From Sphaerisporangium sp040685555 (lineage in GTDB: Bacteria; Actinomycetota; Actinomycetes; Streptosporangiales; Streptosporangiaceae): a DNA stretch of 64,000 nt. The stretch is from the NCBI RefSeq assembly GCF_040685555.1, contig NZ_JBFBIK010000004.1:62001-126000 (forward strand), given 5' to 3'. The notes under the pieces are model-generated. The model saw only the letters and a program-made list of their open reading frames with translations, was not told the DNA's origin and made no database searches. Position numbers and translations under genes: made by a program. Shown here piece by piece: positions 8,330 to 15,506 of this stretch (within the stretch, counting starts at the first letter, position 1; each line of letters opens with the position of its first letter).

Positions 8330-9955
8330 ATGTCTCCCCTGGCCCCCCTTCGCGCCGAAGACCCCGAGCAGCTCGGCACCTACCGGCTGGAGGGACGGCT
8401 CGGAAGGGGCGGCCAGGGCGTCGTCTTCTTCGGCCGCTCCCCCGGCGGCGCCCCCGTCGCGGTCAAGTTGATGCACTCGCGGCTGGACGAGGAGAAGGCG
8501 CGCCGCCGGTTCATCGGCGAGGTGGAGGCGGTGCGGCGGGTGGCACCCTTCTGCACCGCGCAGCTGCTGCATGCCGACCTCGACGGCGACCGGCCGTACA
8601 TCGTCAGCGAGTACGTGGACGGCGTCTCGCTGCAGGAGCACATCACGGCGGAGGGCCCCCGTACGGGCGGCTCGCTCGACCGGGTGGCGGTCGGGACCGC
8701 CACCGCGCTGGCGGCCATCCACGGCGCGGGCGTCGTCCATCGTGACTTCAAACCGGGCAACGTCCTGCTCGGCGCGGACGGGCCGCGCGTCATCGACTTC
8801 GGCATCTCGCGGCTGATGAATACCACGGCGACCACCGGCCGGGTGCCGATAGGCACGCCCGCCTACCTGTCTCCGGAACAGCTCAAGGGCGAGCGCGCCG
8901 GGCCCCCGGCGGACATGTTCGGCTGGGCGCTGACGGTCGCCTTCACCTCCAGCGGCAGGCACGCGTACGCCGCCAACTCCTTCGAGGCGACCCTGGGCCG
9001 CATCCTGTTCGGCGAGGCCGACCTCGACCCGCTCACCGGGTCCCTGCGCGAGATCGTGGTCGCCTGCCTGGCCGAGGACCCGTCCCTGCGGCCGAGCGCC
9101 GAGGAGGTGCTGCGCCGCCTCATCGGCCACGGTGCGCCGCCCCTCCCGGCCCAGTCGCCCGGCGAGGTCCTGGAAACCGGCGCGACCCTTGCCTCGCAGC
9201 CGCAGCCGGCCGGGGGCGACGGCCCGACGAACCTCCCGTTCACACCACACGATCACCAGGGTCCCTCGACGCTCACCTTCGCGCCAGTGGACGACGGCCC
9301 CTCCACGCTCACCTTCACCCCGCGGGCGGACGACCACGAGGGCCCGTCGACGCTCGGCTTCGACGCGCACCGGGACGACCACGAAGCTCCGGGCACGCCC
9401 AGCTTCCCACCGCGAGCCGCCGGCCACGAGGGCGAGGCGCCCATCACGTCGGCGCCGGAGGCGAGCGGTCACGGCCTCCTGGAGACGGACCTCGGTCCCG
9501 CGGCTCGAACGGGGACCAGGTGGCGCACCGTCGTGGCCGGGACCGCCGTCCTCGCGGCCGGCGTGATCGGCGTCGCGCTGTGGCAGGGGAACCTCGGCAC
9601 GGCGGGGAACGCCTCGCCGGACGCACCCGCCACCTTCTCGTACGCGGGCCGGTGGACCGGCAGCGCCGAGCATCCGACCGCCGGGCGGGTGTTCCCCGTG
9701 GAGATCCTGCTGAAGGGCGCCACAGGGCCGGGGACCATGCGGTGGGGCGCTGACCTGCACTGCACGGGGCGGCTGACCAGGCTCGATGGACAGGCCCCGC
9801 CGGCGACCTTCCGGCTCGACCAGGTGCGGGGCGACCAGTGCCACCCCAGCACGGTGGAGATCTCCCCCGAAGGCCCGGACCAGATGGCCTTCAGCGTCAC
9901 CCGACCGGGCGAGACCTCCTCCCGCTACTCCGGCACCGCCTCCCGATCCGCCTGA
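8330..9955 (+). CDS. Membrane-anchored serine/threonine protein kinase
   Basis: A 541-residue PknB-type kinase. The glycine loop GRGGQGVV (about 25-32), Lys46 in VAVKL, catalytic HRDFKPGN (His137-Asp139) and DFG (156-158) indicate an active enzyme. The juxtamembrane linker (about 280-395) holds about four degenerate repeats of the form GPSTLTF plus an acidic/His stretch (DDHEGPSTLGF). One transmembrane helix (about 402-420, VVAGTAVLAAGVIGVALW) precedes an extracellular domain of about 120 residues (YAGRWTGSAEHP onward). This has no PASTA repeats and resembles small beta-barrel sensor domains of other actinomycete kinases. It ends 8 bases from the convergent SOD gene. Its target is unknown. 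Confidence 0.85.
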   Translation: MSPLAPLRAEDPEQLGTYRLEGRLGRGGQGVVFFGRSPGGAPVAVKLMHSRLDEEKARRRFIGEVEAVRRVAPFCTAQLLHADLDGDRPYIVSEYVDGVSLQEHITAEGPRTGGSLDRVAVGTATALAAIHGAGVVHRDFKPGNVLLGADGPRVIDFGISRLMNTTATTGRVPIGTPAYLSPEQLKGERAGPPADMFGWALTVAFTSSGRHAYAANSFEATLGRILFGEADLDPLTGSLREIVVACLAEDPSLRPSAEEVLRRLIGHGAPPLPAQSPGEVLETGATLASQPQPAGGDGPTNLPFTPHDHQGPSTLTFAPVDDGPSTLTFTPRADDHEGPSTLGFDAHRDDHEAPGTPSFPPRAAGHEGEAPITSAPEASGHGLLETDLGPAARTGTRWRTVVAGTAVLAAGVIGVALWQGNLGTAGNASPDAPATFSYAGRWTGSAEHPTAGRVFPVEILLKGATGPGTMRWGADLHCTGRLTRLDGQAPPATFRLDQVRGDQCHPSTVEISPEGPDQMAFSVTRPGETSSRYSGTASRSA

Positions 9956-9963
9956 CCACGCCC

Positions 9964-10569
9964 TCAGAAGTCGACGTCGAGGCAGGCGAGGCGGGCGCCC
10001 GCCTGGCCTGCGTGACCGGCTCCGGTGTGGGTGTGCTCGGCATGGATCACGACCGAGTGCGGATGCCGGTCGGTGAACTTCTTGTCCAGCGCCGAGCGTG
10101 ACGATCCATTGCCCTGGGCGTCGGTCGTGAAGTCCAGCCAGATCTCGTTACGCGCGTTCGCGTACTTGGGGTCGGTGGAGGGAGTGACGGGATCCTGCGT
10201 GTGCTGGTAATGCGGCCCCGCGTCCTCGCCCTTCGCCCCGCATTTGTCGTTGTGCACGTGCGCGCCGTACTTGCGGTTCGGAAGAAGCCCCTGCGCCTTC
10301 AACTGCACGTACGCGCGCGCGTTCCCCGAGGCCACGTACGCCACGGCCGCCGCGGCACCGGCCGGAACGAGTTTCGCGTCATAGGTGACGGCCACCTGCC
10401 CCTGCACATAAGCCCCGAACCGCCCAAGCGCCAACACCGGCTCCGAACCAGCTCTCACAGGCTCCGAACCAGCTCTCACAGGCTCCGCCTGAGCTTTCGC
10501 GACCATGGCGCCCGTATCAAGCAACGCCAACGGCAGCAACATGGCCGCGACCCCACTGCGCACCACCAT
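9964..10569 (-). CDS. Secreted Cu/Zn superoxide dismutase-like protein
   Basis: A 201-residue exported protein with a Cu/Zn SOD fold: ligand-like YGAHVHNDKCG, HYQH and SVVIHAEHTHTGAG, and the arginine-containing end GARLACLDVDF. The first about 28 residues form a Sec signal peptide. I start at the ATG at 10569, which has GGGAG upstream; a longer frame to 10671 adds 34 residues without signal-peptide logic. Just after the signal is an in-frame repeat (EPVRAGS twice). Spacing between the histidines differs from classical SodC, so activity is likely but not certain. The gene is convergent with the kinase. Confidence 0.78.
   Translation of the reverse strand: MVVRSGVAAMLLPLALLDTGAMVAKAQAEPVRAGSEPVRAGSEPVLALGRFGAYVQGQVAVTYDAKLVPAGAAAAVAYVASGNARAYVQLKAQGLLPNRKYGAHVHNDKCGAKGEDAGPHYQHTQDPVTPSTDPKYANARNEIWLDFTTDAQGNGSSRSALDKKFTDRHPHSVVIHAEHTHTGAGHAGQAGARLACLDVDF
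10439..10480. repeat. 21-bp tandem duplication inside the SOD-like gene
   Basis: Two identical 21-base units (10439-10459 and 10460-10480) with a third partial copy after them encode the EPVRAGS repeat following the signal peptide. The length is a multiple of three, so copy number can vary without breaking the frame. Confidence 0.8.
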
Positions 10570-11177
10570 TATGAAATCTCCCCGCTCTCTCCAGACCACC
10601 CTTTCAGCGGCATTTTCAGATATACCCGGCATTGGGATAATTCCAGCCAATACCACGCTAAGAGTACGCAATCACCCGCCACAGCCCCAGCGGACGTGCC
10701 GGTAACGACACCATGGCGATCCGGGTGCCGATCCGAAGCCAACATTGGCATCGGCTCGGGACCGCCTCCTGGTCTTACACGCGACCCTCGCGTCAGGACT
10801 CCGCAGCATGGATGAGGAGATCAACCAGGCAATGAGCCCATATAACATATTTCAGCATTCCATAAGGGTAAATATCGGACGCCTCTTACTCCACCAGTCG
10901 CAGGCAGTGCCAATCTCGGCGGCCGGTCACGGTAATGCGTTCGCACGAGCATTCATATAGAACATTCCACTACAACGTGGATAAGCGACCCCTTCGAGAA
11001 CCCTGGAATCCAGGGCATTGGCGGCAATTGAGCACGGCACCGCAATCTTCTGTGCCAAGGTTGATCCTTTGACTTCCACCGAAGACAAGCGGCCCCCCAG
11101 GAGGTACAGTTTTGACTGTACAGCGAAGCGCGTGTCCCGATTGCGGTCGCATCTACTACGAACGGGGGTCGGCCAAG
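10570..11177. other. 608-bp intergenic region, lower GC
   Basis: No supported gene in either strand. The segment is noticeably AT-richer than its surroundings (for example around 10830-10890) and carries the likely divergent promoters of the SOD-like gene (left) and the toxin-antitoxin-chaperone module (right). The only clear motif is the inverted repeat at 11104-11121. Confidence 0.5.
11104..11121. promoter_or_regulatory. Inverted repeat, candidate operator of the TAC module
   Basis: GTACAGT-tttg-ACTGTAC is a perfect 7-bp inverted repeat about 57 bases before the toxin ATG. TA operons are normally autorepressed by the antitoxin at such palindromes, so this is the probable HigA-like binding site. 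It also covers the end of a possible AGGAGG site (11099-11104) for a TTG start at 11112. Confidence 0.5.
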
Positions 11178-11527
11178 ATGATCGAGGCGGCGCGCACCCG
11201 TGAAGGAGACTCCAGGGCCGACGCGTTCATAGCGAGGCTCGAAAATCGCGCAGCCAGAAGGACGCGAAACGGCTCGCCGATATCCTCGTAAGATTCGAGC
11301 GATATGCATACACAGGCTCGCTTGCCATTCCTCGTGAGCTAAACGAGCTGCGCGATGGCATAAGAGAGATAAAAGCAGGCGATGTCCGGTTGCCATTTTT
11401 CGACGTCCCCGCCTCCCCTCCCAACGCCATCCGTATCACCAGCGGGTTCCTCAAGAGGTCGTTGAAGACACCGAGGAGGCAGATAGACGAGGCCATCTGG
11501 GTCAGGAAGGAGGATCTGGCGTCGTGA
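11178..11527 (+). pseudogene. RelE/HigB-like toxin of a TAC module, frameshifted
   Basis: The gene is read in two frames. From the ATG at 11178 (GGGGG about 10 bases upstream) the first part reads MIEAARTREGDSRADAFIA and continues to an A-run at 11242-11245. The second part, one frame back, reads KDAKRLADILVRFERYAYTG, then LNELRDGIREIKAGDVRLPF and FLKRSLKTPRRQIDEAIWVR. This is the Gp49/HigB RelE-fold toxin pattern, including the conserved KTPRRQI tail. One extra A in the run would restore a continuous 116-residue toxin. The second part has no ATG/GTG start of its own until a late TTG. The final TGA (11525-11527) overlaps the antitoxin GTG. This could be real inactivation, slippage, or a sequencing error. 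Confidence 0.75.
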
Positions 11528-12054
11528 GAAACCTGTATGAGCGGTTCGCGGCCACCACAAGGGGTGCCAGAGCTCTGGCGGCGGCCCGGCTCCGTCATGA
11601 AGTTCTCTCGGTTCTCCATCAGGCCTTGGAGTTGTTCGGGGCTTCGCAGAGTGATCTCGCCAAGCGGCTCGGGTTTCGTCGTTCGGCCGTCAACCAGGTC
11701 TTCCGCGGAGACGGAAACCTCCGGATCGACACCCTCGCCGACTACCTGCACGCCATGGGGTTCGAAGCGGACATCCGACTGGTGCCCGCGGGTGAGCCAC
11801 GACGCGCCGCGGTCGAGCAACGAGCCGTACGCCCGGTGGCCAACGATTGGCGCGTCAAGCGCCCTCAGGCCACATCATCCGGCGTCTTCCTCACGGGCGA
11901 GGCCGAGGGGCGCCCCCTGCTGATCCAATGGAAGTCGGCACCCATCGGCAGCACGGAGAGCATCCGACTAGAGGCCGAAGTACACCCCATGGGTCCACGA
12001 GTTCCCTCTCCGGATCAGTACATCTCTCTCGGCACAAGCTCGCTGGTGACGTGA
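11524..12054 (+). CDS. HigA-like antitoxin with C-terminal extension
   Basis: A 176-residue Xre-type antitoxin. An HTH at about 39-75 (SQSDLAKRLGFRRSAVNQVF) is followed by a linker and a C-terminal segment (about 100-170) that includes VANDWRVKRP and LLIQWKSAP. In mycobacterial TAC systems an equivalent tail (ChAD) makes the antitoxin dependent on its SecB-like chaperone. The GTG at 11524 overlaps the toxin stop by four bases and its own stop overlaps the chaperone ATG by one base, a tightly coupled trio. If the toxin is dead, this gene may persist as a regulator only. Confidence 0.8.
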   Translation: MRNLYERFAATTRGARALAAARLRHEVLSVLHQALELFGASQSDLAKRLGFRRSAVNQVFRGDGNLRIDTLADYLHAMGFEADIRLVPAGEPRRAAVEQRAVRPVANDWRVKRPQATSSGVFLTGEAEGRPLLIQWKSAPIGSTESIRLEAEVHPMGPRVPSPDQYISLGTSSLVT

Positions 12055-12518
12055 TGAGCGAGCATGCGGGAGAAGACCCCGCCGATCTCGTCAAGAGGAT
12101 CAGCGAACGCGTCGAGTTGCAGGACATCGCGCCCGTGGCCTTCTCCGGCGAGAGGCTGAAGCCTGGAAGCGGGTCCAGGCTCCAACTGGCACTCGGCGCG
12201 GCGGCCGCCACCGCCGACGGCTCCCTTTCCTACAAGTTCGACCTGAGCGGCGAGGTCTTGGACGACGATGACGAGGCCATCGTCACGTTCGCCATCTCGA
12301 TGGTGGTGACCTACGGTCCCCGTGACGCCGGCCGGCAGGCCGCGTTCACCGAGGACACCGCCTCGCTCAAGGTGTTCGGTGACCAGGTCGCCTGGGTGGA
12401 GGTCTACCCCTACATACGTGAGGGACTGCAGACGGTTCTGGGCCGCCTGCGCGTACACGGCTTCCAGTTGCCGATGCTCCGTCCGGCCAGTGGCCTCAAA
12501 CCGGATGTCACCGGCTAG
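12054..12518 (+). CDS. SecB-like chaperone of the TAC module
   Basis: A 154-residue SecB-fold protein. The opening ELQDIAPVAFSGERL and the closing VEVYPYIREGLQTVLGRL followed by GFQLPML match the SecB pattern. Actinomycetes rarely use SecB for export; their SecB-like proteins, such as Rv1957, usually sit third in toxin-antitoxin-chaperone operons, as here. It is predicted to bind and stabilise the adjacent antitoxin. The ATG at 12054 overlaps the antitoxin stop by one base. It is convergent with the fucose operon, leaving 54 bases between them. Confidence 0.8.
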   Translation: MSEHAGEDPADLVKRISERVELQDIAPVAFSGERLKPGSGSRLQLALGAAAATADGSLSYKFDLSGEVLDDDDEAIVTFAISMVVTYGPRDAGRQAAFTEDTASLKVFGDQVAWVEVYPYIREGLQTVLGRLRVHGFQLPMLRPASGLKPDVTG

Positions 12519-12572
12519 GAAGAGACCCTGCGCCTTGCCTTTCGGTTCGCTCGGACCGAGGTCGCGAGTCGG

Positions 12573-13418
12573 TCAAATATGCAAGGCGTACGCCGTCTGC
12601 GCCGTGGTGGTGAAGAACTGTTCGCGCTCGTTCTCGCTGAGGGCCGTGGTGAGCTGCCGTGCGAGGGTGGTCACCTGTTCGTAGGACGCGGCGAGTTCGC
12701 AGACGGGCCAGTCGGAGCCGAACATCACGCGGTCGGGGCCGAAGCACGACAGCACATGGTCGGCGTACGGGGCGATGCGAGGGGCGTCCCAGTCGGTCCA
12801 GGCGGCCTCGGTGACCAGGCCGGACAGCTTGCACGTCACGTTGGGCGACTCGGCGAGGGCCTTGATCTCGCTCGCCCACGGTTCGGTGACACCCGAGGCG
12901 ATCGGGGGCTTGGCCGCGTGGTCGAGCACGAAGCGCACCCCCGGCAGGTCTCTCACGACGTCTCTGGCCGCCGGGAGCTGTGGCGTGAGCACGAGCAGGT
13001 CGTACGCGAGCCCTGCCTGGCCCACCGCGCGGATGCCGTGCCGTACGTCGGGGCGGGCGAGCCACGCGGGATCCCGCTCGTCCTGCACCGTGTGGCGGAT
13101 GCCGACCAGCAGGTCGCCACCCGGGCCGGTGCGCAGCCGCATGAGCTCGTCGGCGACGCCGGGCCCGGTCAGATCCACCCACCCGACGACCCCGGCTATC
13201 AGCCCGTCCGACGCGGCGGCGGTCGCCAGGAACTCCTCGGTCTCCTCGACAGAGGCGACCGTCTGGACCAGCACCGTGCGCTCGACGCCCGCGGCCGCCG
13301 TCTCCCGCCGCAGATCATCGACGCCGTACGGCCTGCGCAGCGGCGCGAGCGCCTCCCCCGCCATCCACGGGTACTCACGGCGCGAGGTGTCCCACAGGTG
13401 GTGATGCGCGTCGATCAT
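12573..13418 (-). CDS. L-fuconolactonase (amidohydrolase family)
   Basis: A 281-residue COG3618-type TIM-barrel amidohydrolase, predicted to hydrolyse L-fucono-lactone to L-fuconate. The metal motif IDAHHHLWD is at the N-terminus, with VLDHAAKPPI, TCKLSGL and the terminal MFGSDWPV that carries the catalytic Asp. The start ATG at 13418 overlaps the stop of the upstream aldo/keto reductase by four bases. It is the last gene of the eight-gene operon. The neighbours define the substrate; alone, it could hydrolyse another sugar lactone or 2-pyrone dicarboxylate. Confidence 0.82.
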   Translation of the reverse strand: MIDAHHHLWDTSRREYPWMAGEALAPLRRPYGVDDLRRETAAAGVERTVLVQTVASVEETEEFLATAAASDGLIAGVVGWVDLTGPGVADELMRLRTGPGGDLLVGIRHTVQDERDPAWLARPDVRHGIRAVGQAGLAYDLLVLTPQLPAARDVVRDLPGVRFVLDHAAKPPIASGVTEPWASEIKALAESPNVTCKLSGLVTEAAWTDWDAPRIAPYADHVLSCFGPDRVMFGSDWPVCELAASYEQVTTLARQLTTALSENEREQFFTTTAQTAYALHI

Positions 13419-14392
13419 CGGTGGCTCTCCATGGTCGGGCCGGCGATAAGGGACTCCTCGGCGAGCGCGGTCCACAGCTCGCAGGGGACGGGGGTCGCGA
13501 CGAGGGCGGCGTTGCGCTCGACCTCCGCCGCGGACCGGGCGCCGGCGACCACGGACACCACGGCCGGGTGCCGCGAGGGGAAGGCCAGGGCCGCGTGCGG
13601 GAGCGTCACGCCGTACCGCTCGCAGACGGCGGCGATCCGCCGTGCCCGCTCGACCAGGTCGCCCGGCGCGGGCCCGTAGTTGTACGTGCCGGTCGCGTCG
13701 TGCGTGGCCAGGAGCCCGCTGTTGAACACCCCGGCCGCGAACACCGAGACGCCGCGCGCCTGGCACAGCGGCAGCAGCCCGGCCGCGCCCGACTGGTCGA
13801 GCAGCGTGTAGCGCCCGGCGAGCATGACCACGTCGAGGTCGGTCTCCTTGACGAAGCGCGCCGGCATCTCCCATTGGTTCATGCCGACGCCGACCGCCTT
13901 GATCACGCCCTCGTCGCGGAGCTCGGCCAGCGCCGGGAAGGCCTGGCCGGCCGCCTCCGCCCAGTGGTCGTCCGGGTCGTGGATCAGGACGATGTCGACC
14001 GAATCGTGCCCCAGGCGTTCGAGGCTCTCCTCGATCGAGCGGCGCACCCCGTCGCGGGAGAAGTCCCAGACCCTGCGGTGGTCCGCGGGCACGTCGAAGC
14101 CCTGGTCGTCGCGCCCGCCCGCCGATGAGGGCACCAGCAGCCTGCCCACCTTGGTCGACAGCGTGTACGAGTCACGCGGCCGGTCGCGGAGCGCGGCGCC
14201 GAGACGGCGCTCGGAGAGCCCGAGCCCGTAGTGCGGAGCGGTGTCGAAGTAGCGGATCCCGGCGGCCCAGGCCGCCTCGATCGCTCCCCCGGCCTGCTCG
14301 TCGCTGAGCGCCGAGAACAGGTTGCCGATCGGCGCGGCGCCGAACCCGAACCCGGTCACCCGCGCTCCCCGGCCCACGATCCCGTTCTCCAC
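13415..14392 (-). CDS. Aldo/keto reductase, probable L-fucose 1-dehydrogenase
   Basis: A 325-residue AKR with the tetrad visible: Asp and Tyr in FDTAPHYGLGLSE, Lys in STKVGRLLVP and His in VLIHDPDD. AKRs of this subgroup oxidise L-fucose, D-arabinose or L-galactose at C1 to the lactone (D-threo-aldose dehydrogenase type), which the next gene would open. It is translationally coupled to the lactonase (ATGA) and lies 70 bases after the permease gene. The enzyme name rests on the pathway context; other AKRs in this branch act on pyridoxal. Confidence 0.82.
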   Translation of the reverse strand: MENGIVGRGARVTGFGFGAAPIGNLFSALSDEQAGGAIEAAWAAGIRYFDTAPHYGLGLSERRLGAALRDRPRDSYTLSTKVGRLLVPSSAGGRDDQGFDVPADHRRVWDFSRDGVRRSIEESLERLGHDSVDIVLIHDPDDHWAEAAGQAFPALAELRDEGVIKAVGVGMNQWEMPARFVKETDLDVVMLAGRYTLLDQSGAAGLLPLCQARGVSVFAAGVFNSGLLATHDATGTYNYGPAPGDLVERARRIAAVCERYGVTLPHAALAFPSRHPAVVSVVAGARSAAEVERNAALVATPVPCELWTALAEESLIAGPTMESHR

Positions 14393-14462
14393 TCACATCT
14401 CCTTCGTCATCGGGCCGGTCCCCCGAGCGGCGCCTCGTCGTCGTACGTGCGGCCTGGCCCAC

Positions 14463-15506
14463 CTAATCTTGCGCCTTTCCGCTGGTGACCCGGGCCAGCA
14501 TCAGCGCGATGAGGATGATGCCTCCGTAGATGGCCTGGATCCACTGCGCCGAGACGCCGGCCAGCGTGAGGATGTTGTTGATCAGGCCGAGCACCAGCAC
14601 GCCGCAGAGCGCGCCGAACAGCGTGCCCTTGCCGCCGTCGAGGCTGACCCCGCCGATGACCGCCGCGGCGAACACCGTGAAGATCATGCCGTCGCCCTGG
14701 GCCGCCGAAACCGAGCCGAGCCTGCCGGTCATCAGCAGTCCGGAGAGGGCCGCGAGCAGCCCGCCGATCATGAACACCGCCCAGACCACCCGGTCGGTAC
14801 GTACGCCCGCCGCGCGGGCCGCGTCGACGTTGCCGCCGATGGCGTAGATCGACCGGCCGTGCCGGAAGTATCCGAGGGTGATGATGCCGGCGATGTAGGC
14901 GACCCCGCAGATCCAGATCGACGCCGGCAGCCCGAGCCAGCGCGCGTTGCCCAGGTACAGGAACGACTCGGGCAGCGCGAACAGGTTCTGGCCGCCGGTG
15001 AAGCCGATCTGCAGGCCGCGCAGCACGATCAGCATGCCCAGCGTCACGATGAACGCCGACAGCTTGAACCGCAGGATCAGCAGCCCGTTGAAAGCTCCGA
15101 TGATGACACCGATCAGCAGGCAGATCGGGATCCCGAGCGCGGCCGGCCAGTCGGTGCCGAGGCCGTTGGCGGCGGCCGGGATGACCAGCCCGACGCCCAG
15201 CGCCGGGGCGAGCCCCACGGTGGACTCCAGCGACAGGTCGAACTTGCCGGCGATGAGGATCATCGCCTCCGCCAGCACCAGCAGGGACAGCTCGGTCTGC
15301 TGCTGGAGCACGTTGGTCAGGTTGTCACCGCTGAGGAACGCCGGTTCGAGCAGCGCGCCCACGACCATCAGGACCAGGATGGCCGGAACCAGCGCGAGGT
15401 CGCGGAACCGTGCGAGCCGCACCACGGGCGGTCCCGAACGCGTCTTGCCCGGAGACCCGGGAGAGCCGCCCGGTGTCCCGGGTGAGGCCACGGTCGTTTC
15501 AGTCAT
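14463..15506 (-). CDS. Sugar ABC transporter permease (RbsC-like)
   Basis: A 347-residue BPD_transp_2-family permease with about ten membrane segments after a Pro/Gly-rich cytosolic N-terminus (about 1-30). The signature loop YAIGGNVDAARAAGVRTDRV couples to the ATPase. The ATG at 15506 overlaps the ATPase stop by four bases. It forms the membrane channel of the importer encoded by 14463-18066, inferred to carry L-fucose. Confidence 0.88.
   Translation of the reverse strand: MTETTVASPGTPGGSPGSPGKTRSGPPVVRLARFRDLALVPAILVLMVVGALLEPAFLSGDNLTNVLQQQTELSLLVLAEAMILIAGKFDLSLESTVGLAPALGVGLVIPAAANGLGTDWPAALGIPICLLIGVIIGAFNGLLILRFKLSAFIVTLGMLIVLRGLQIGFTGGQNLFALPESFLYLGNARWLGLPASIWICGVAYIAGIITLGYFRHGRSIYAIGGNVDAARAAGVRTDRVVWAVFMIGGLLAALSGLLMTGRLGSVSAAQGDGMIFTVFAAAVIGGVSLDGGKGTLFGALCGVLVLGLINNILTLAGVSAQWIQAIYGGIILIALMLARVTSGKAQD

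Noticed and set aside
8174..9844. 556-codon minus-strand frame opposite the kinase
   Set aside because: Same GC-driven artefact; Arg/Gly/Glu-rich with no recognisable fold.
11112..11177. TTG start at 11112 for the toxin (AGGAGG at 11099-11104)
   Set aside because: The extension (VQRSACPDCGRIYYERGSAK) does not fit known toxin starts, and the site overlaps the operator palindrome. ATG 11178 is preferred, though the alternative is not excluded.
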